The position numbers and the translations under genes are program-made. DNA of 38,607 nucleotides from Nevskiales bacterium (GTDB lineage Bacteria; Pseudomonadota; Gammaproteobacteria; Steroidobacterales; GCA-2729495). Location of the stretch: contig WYBE01000048.1 in assembly GCA_011526045.1 (NCBI GenBank), positions 1-38,607 on the forward strand, read 5' to 3'. Below are positions 36,450 to 38,607 of the stretch, piece by piece (within the stretch, counting starts at the first letter, position 1; every line of letters starts with the position of its first letter). Under the pieces are notes generated by a model that saw nothing but the letters and a program-made list of their open reading frames with translations, had not been told where the DNA came from and ran no database searches.

Positions 36450-36914
36450 ATGGAGGTAGCGGATCTGATCGCCCGGCAACACGGACTTGGTGAAAGCGCC
36501 CGCAGAATCGGGGTAGAGCCCTGGGAGCGTTCGCAACGGCGCGATTTTGAGTTGAAGCTCATTCACGAACTGGAACGCCAGGCGGGTGCCTGGTCTCGGG
36601 CGCGTCTCCTGTACCGTTATATCCGGGCGGCAAGGCGTGAACTCGGTGAGCAGCAAATCAAGGCCAAGCGCGGCGATGCGACGGTGGATTTCTTTGACTG
36701 GGCGCAGGACTATGTCCACCAGCTCGATCCGCTGCACCCCGCCGAGCGCAATGACGATCTATTCGAGAACCCATTCACCTTCCACGCCGACGCCGACATC
36801 CAGAAAGGCTTCGCGCGCCTGGCCGGCTTCGAGGGTCAACGCTCGTGCAAGCTCGCAGGTAGCGTCGATGGCCAGTCTGCCGCCGACGACGAGGGCGACG
36901 ATCCTGACGAGTGA
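36450..36914 (+). CDS. Hypothetical protein between two toxin-antitoxin pairs
   Basis: The product has 154 residues, soluble, and belongs to no family I recognise. The first half is helical and basic (GVEPWERSQRRDFELKLIHE, then LLYRYIRAARRELGEQ); the end is very acidic (SAADDEGDDPDE). An acidic tail like this is seen in DNA-mimic or chaperone-bound proteins, but no function follows from it. The ATG at 36450 is taken over a TTG one codon upstream. It stands between the PIN and HigBA pairs, behind a hairpin. Confidence 0.65.
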   Translation: MEVADLIARQHGLGESARRIGVEPWERSQRRDFELKLIHELERQAGAWSRARLLYRYIRAARRELGEQQIKAKRGDATVDFFDWAQDYVHQLDPLHPAERNDDLFENPFTFHADADIQKGFARLAGFEGQRSCKLAGSVDGQSAADDEGDDPDE

Positions 36915-37015
36915 CCGGACGCACGACAGTGCCGAATTGCAGACGCTTGTTAGCTATCACGAAAAGATCACTCTGCAGGGCGACGTGGCCGGGCTTGGCA
37001 ATGTGAGAGCTAGAC

Positions 37016-37043
37016 TTTACTCTATACGCTACTTGCGTATAAT
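37016..37043 (+). promoter_or_regulatory. HigBA promoter with palindrome over the -10 box
   Basis: A perfect -10 box TATAAT (37038-37043) overlaps the right arm of the inverted repeat TATACG-N7-CGTATA (37023-37041). TTTACT (37016-37021) is a weak -35 box at 16 bases. Transcription would begin within a base or so of the GTG at 37050, so the toxin mRNA may be leaderless. A repressor bound to the palindrome would block RNA polymerase, as expected for HigBA autoregulation. Confidence 0.7.
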
Positions 37044-37049
37044 AATCCC

Positions 37050-37391
37050 GTGAAGGGCGTATTCGTTGAGCTGCCGGCCTTCGAGCGGCAACGCGCCGAC
37101 TATCTCGATGACGACGGCTTTCGGCACTTGCAGCAGACCCTGATGGCCAATCCGGTCGCAGGCGATGTGATTGAAGGTAGCGGCGGATTGCGCAAGTTGC
37201 GCTTCGGCGATGCCCGACGCGCGAAAGGCAAGCGCAGCGGCTTACGGGTGATTTACTACTTTTGGACCGGTGGACCTGAATTCTGGCTCTTTACCCTGTA
37301 CGACAAGGACGAGGCAGCAGATCTGACTACCCGGCAACGCGCACTGCTGAAGGAGCGCCTGAAGGACGAACTTAAAGTGAGGAGACAGTGA
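37050..37391 (+). CDS. higB: RelE/HigB-family toxin
   Basis: The product has 113 residues. ELPAFERQRADYLDDDGFRHLQQ, then GSGGLRKLRFGDARRAKGKRSGLRVIYYFW and FTLYDKDEAADLT give the HigB/RelE fold and the cationic surface used to cut mRNA on the ribosome. The start is a GTG right at the predicted transcript start. Toxin-first gene order with the antitoxin overlapping (TGATG) is typical of HigBA. It is intact. Confidence 0.88.
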   Translation: MKGVFVELPAFERQRADYLDDDGFRHLQQTLMANPVAGDVIEGSGGLRKLRFGDARRAKGKRSGLRVIYYFWTGGPEFWLFTLYDKDEAADLTTRQRALLKERLKDELKVRRQ

Positions 37392-37708
37392 TGACGAAGA
37401 AGCGCGATCTGTTTGCGGAATTGTCTGAAGGCTTTGATGCGCTCAGCGACCAGCGCACGGGTAAGCGCACCCTGCGCACGCATACGGTCAAGGCTAGGCC
37501 GGCGCCGCGCATCTCGGCCCGGGAACTGGCCAAGCTGCGCCGGGACCTCAACCTCTCAAGGGGGCTGTTTGCCGGTTACCTGCGCACCAACGTGCGTACG
37601 CTGGAGAACTGGGAACAGGGCCGCGCAAGACCCAATGCCCAGGCCGCGCTTCTGATTCGTCTCGTGCAGCGCTTTCCTGACACGGTGAATCGGCTCGCCG
37701 AGATCTGA
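37391..37708 (+). CDS. higA: HigA-family XRE antitoxin
   Basis: The product has 105 residues. The HTH domain (about 42-85) contains ELAKLRRDLNLSRGLFAGYL, then RTLENWEQGRARPNAQAALL, a standard XRE motif. The N-terminal charged region would neutralise the toxin. The ATG overlaps the toxin stop by one base. It likely binds the palindrome at 37023-37041. Confidence 0.9.
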   Translation: MTKKRDLFAELSEGFDALSDQRTGKRTLRTHTVKARPAPRISARELAKLRRDLNLSRGLFAGYLRTNVRTLENWEQGRARPNAQAALLIRLVQRFPDTVNRLAEI

Positions 37709-37920
37709 CGCGTCGCCCTGCGCGTCTAATCAAGTCGTATGAACTGTCCGCGTGGGCAGCACCCGCGATGGTTCCAGGCTCACCCGATGAGCCACCGGTT
37801 ATGCTCCAATCCGAACGGGGCCCTCATTCTAAGGTCCCGCGTTCTTGCTCTAGTCTTCGGGTAAAGCCCCGATGGGCAAGCTGTATATTGCATTGATGCA
37901 AACACCGCCTGTAAACGACT
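37709..37920. other. Intergenic gap before the insertion sequence
   Basis: This 212-bp gap has no frame with a ribosome binding site and no recognisable RNA gene. Its right end carries CTAG at the junction with the IS5-family element, a plausible target site. Confidence 0.5.
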
Positions 37921-38484
37921 AGAACCTATCTCAAAATCGCGCGACGCACACCGAGCGGGTAAGATCGGTGCGTGCTACGCGTAACAGACGAACAGTGGGA
38001 GCTGATCCGGAAGCACTTTCCGGAGGAGCACTATCCCGACGATCGTCCGGGCCGCAAACCGATTCCCGCTCGCAAGATCCTGGAAGCGGTGCTGTGGATT
38101 CTCAATACCGGCGCGCAGTGGCACATGCTTCCGCAGTCGTACCCGAACTACAAGACGGTGCACCGCCGCTTTCAGCAGTGGTGCGAGAGCGAAGTGATCC
38201 GTGGTGCCTTGACGGAGCTGGCAAACGCCTTGCGGGCGCACGGCGCGATTGATGAATCGGAGTGCTACATCGACGCGACGTTCGCTTCGGCCAAGGGCGG
38301 CGGCGATGAGATCGGGCCGACCAAGCGCGGTAAAGGCGTGAAAATCATGGCGATTGTCGATCGCCACGGCCTGCCGCTCGCGGTCACGACGCACGCTGCC
38401 AATCACCATGAAGTCACGCTGGTGCAGCTGACCTTCGACTTCTACATGATCGAGGCGAAGCCGGAGAATCTGATCGGCGACCGG
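37921..38484 (+). mobile_element. IS5-family insertion sequence, truncated
   Basis: GAACCTATCTCAAAATCG (from 37922) looks like the left terminal repeat of the IS5/IS427 group, directly after CTAG. The element runs through the transposase as far as codon 171, where homology ends at about 38484. The right end is missing; the IS3-family sequence begins at that point. Confidence 0.75.
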
Positions 38485-38517
38485 GTTCTACCCCATTTCC
38501 GCGGACAGTTGAGTTAA
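37972..38517 (+). pseudogene. IS5-family transposase, interrupted
   Basis: The reading frame has 181 residues, but only about 171 are transposase. The N-terminal DUF4096 region (DEQWELIRKHFPE, PIPARKILEAVLWILNTGAQWHMLPQSYPNYKTVHRRFQQW) is followed by the first catalytic Asp in CYIDATFASAKGGG and the KRGKGVKIMAIVD strand. The frame ends LIGDR just where the second catalytic Asp should follow. The last ten residues (VLPHFRGQLS) are translated IS3-family sequence. Without the second Asp and Glu it cannot be active by itself. The start is a GTG at 37972. Confidence 0.85.
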
Positions 38518-38607
38518 GGCTGTAAACTTCCGATCTTGCCGTGCCACTCTACGACGCATTCGTGGATTGTGGAACCGTTCCAGATAGTCGAACAGGTCCG
38601 CCCGCGC
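38488..38607 (-). CDS. IS3-family transposase C-terminal end, partial
   Basis: Read on the minus strand from the window edge, 39 codons end at a TAG (38488-38490). They include ADLFDYLERFHNPRMRRRVA, the terminal part of IS3-family OrfB, then QDRKFTALTQLSAEMG. It was missed by ORF length limits because it is cut by the window edge. The element end lies within a few bases of 38485 and interrupts the IS5-family transposase. Confidence 0.8.
   Translation of the reverse strand, partial: ARADLFDYLERFHNPRMRRRVARQDRKFTALTQLSAEMG

Overview
The window is GC-rich chromosomal DNA, apart from a few AT-richer intergenic patches. The proteins point to a Gram-negative proteobacterium: a TonB-dependent receptor, many signal peptides, an E. 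coli-type NADP isocitrate dehydrogenase, GlpD, an UrcA-family protein, a DUF938 methyltransferase and type II NADH dehydrogenase. The mix of UrcA, DUF938 and MoeB fused to rhodanese suggests a gammaproteobacterium of the Steroidobacterales/Nevskiales/Xanthomonadales type. That placement is inference.

Layout. 1-629 is non-coding with a long inverted repeat. 630-1255 encodes two small secreted proteins, followed by a hairpin element and a convergent OsmC-family gene. 1975-5979 (minus) is a 1334-residue AAA/nSTAND-transmembrane-WD40 protein with what looks like a proprotein-convertase P-domain among its beta-propeller repeats; a small kinase-like gene diverges from it. 6739-11173 (plus) carries a small protein, a TonB-dependent receptor, icd and two tandem small membrane-anchored coiled-coil proteins. 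11156-14075 (minus) holds a glycosyltransferase and glpD. 14520-15212 is a secreted protein. 15329-17160 (minus) holds an MFS exporter overlapping a DUF938 methyltransferase. 17433-19041 contains a cold-shock gene, tRNA-Arg, a partial copy of the tRNA 5' half, a GST-family gene and two intrinsic terminators, each followed by the same 60-bp repeat.

19042-23009 (minus) encodes an exported kelch-PKD-cytochrome c protein, a parvulin-like foldase and an UrcA protein, with a LysR regulator diverging. 24094-29078 is a sulfur-carrier/redox neighbourhood: MoeB-rhodanese (minus) diverges from a BNR-propeller gene overlapping a MoaD/ThiS-like gene that ends in Gly-Gly, followed by an LLM-class flavin oxidoreductase and an NDH-2-type dehydrogenase. 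29180-35281 (minus) is a six-gene MoxR/DUF58/VWA operon headed by a membrane-anchored trypsin-like protease.

35687-38607 is an accessory island: an RHH/PIN toxin-antitoxin pair, an unknown gene, a HigBA pair with an operator overlapping its -10 box, then an IS5-family transposase cut off in mid-domain by the end of an IS3-family element that runs off the window. The candidates for undescribed biology are the AAA/P-domain/WD40 receptor, the BNR-MoaD pair next to a MoeB-rhodanese, the kelch-PKD-dihaem protein, and the protease-led MoxR operon.
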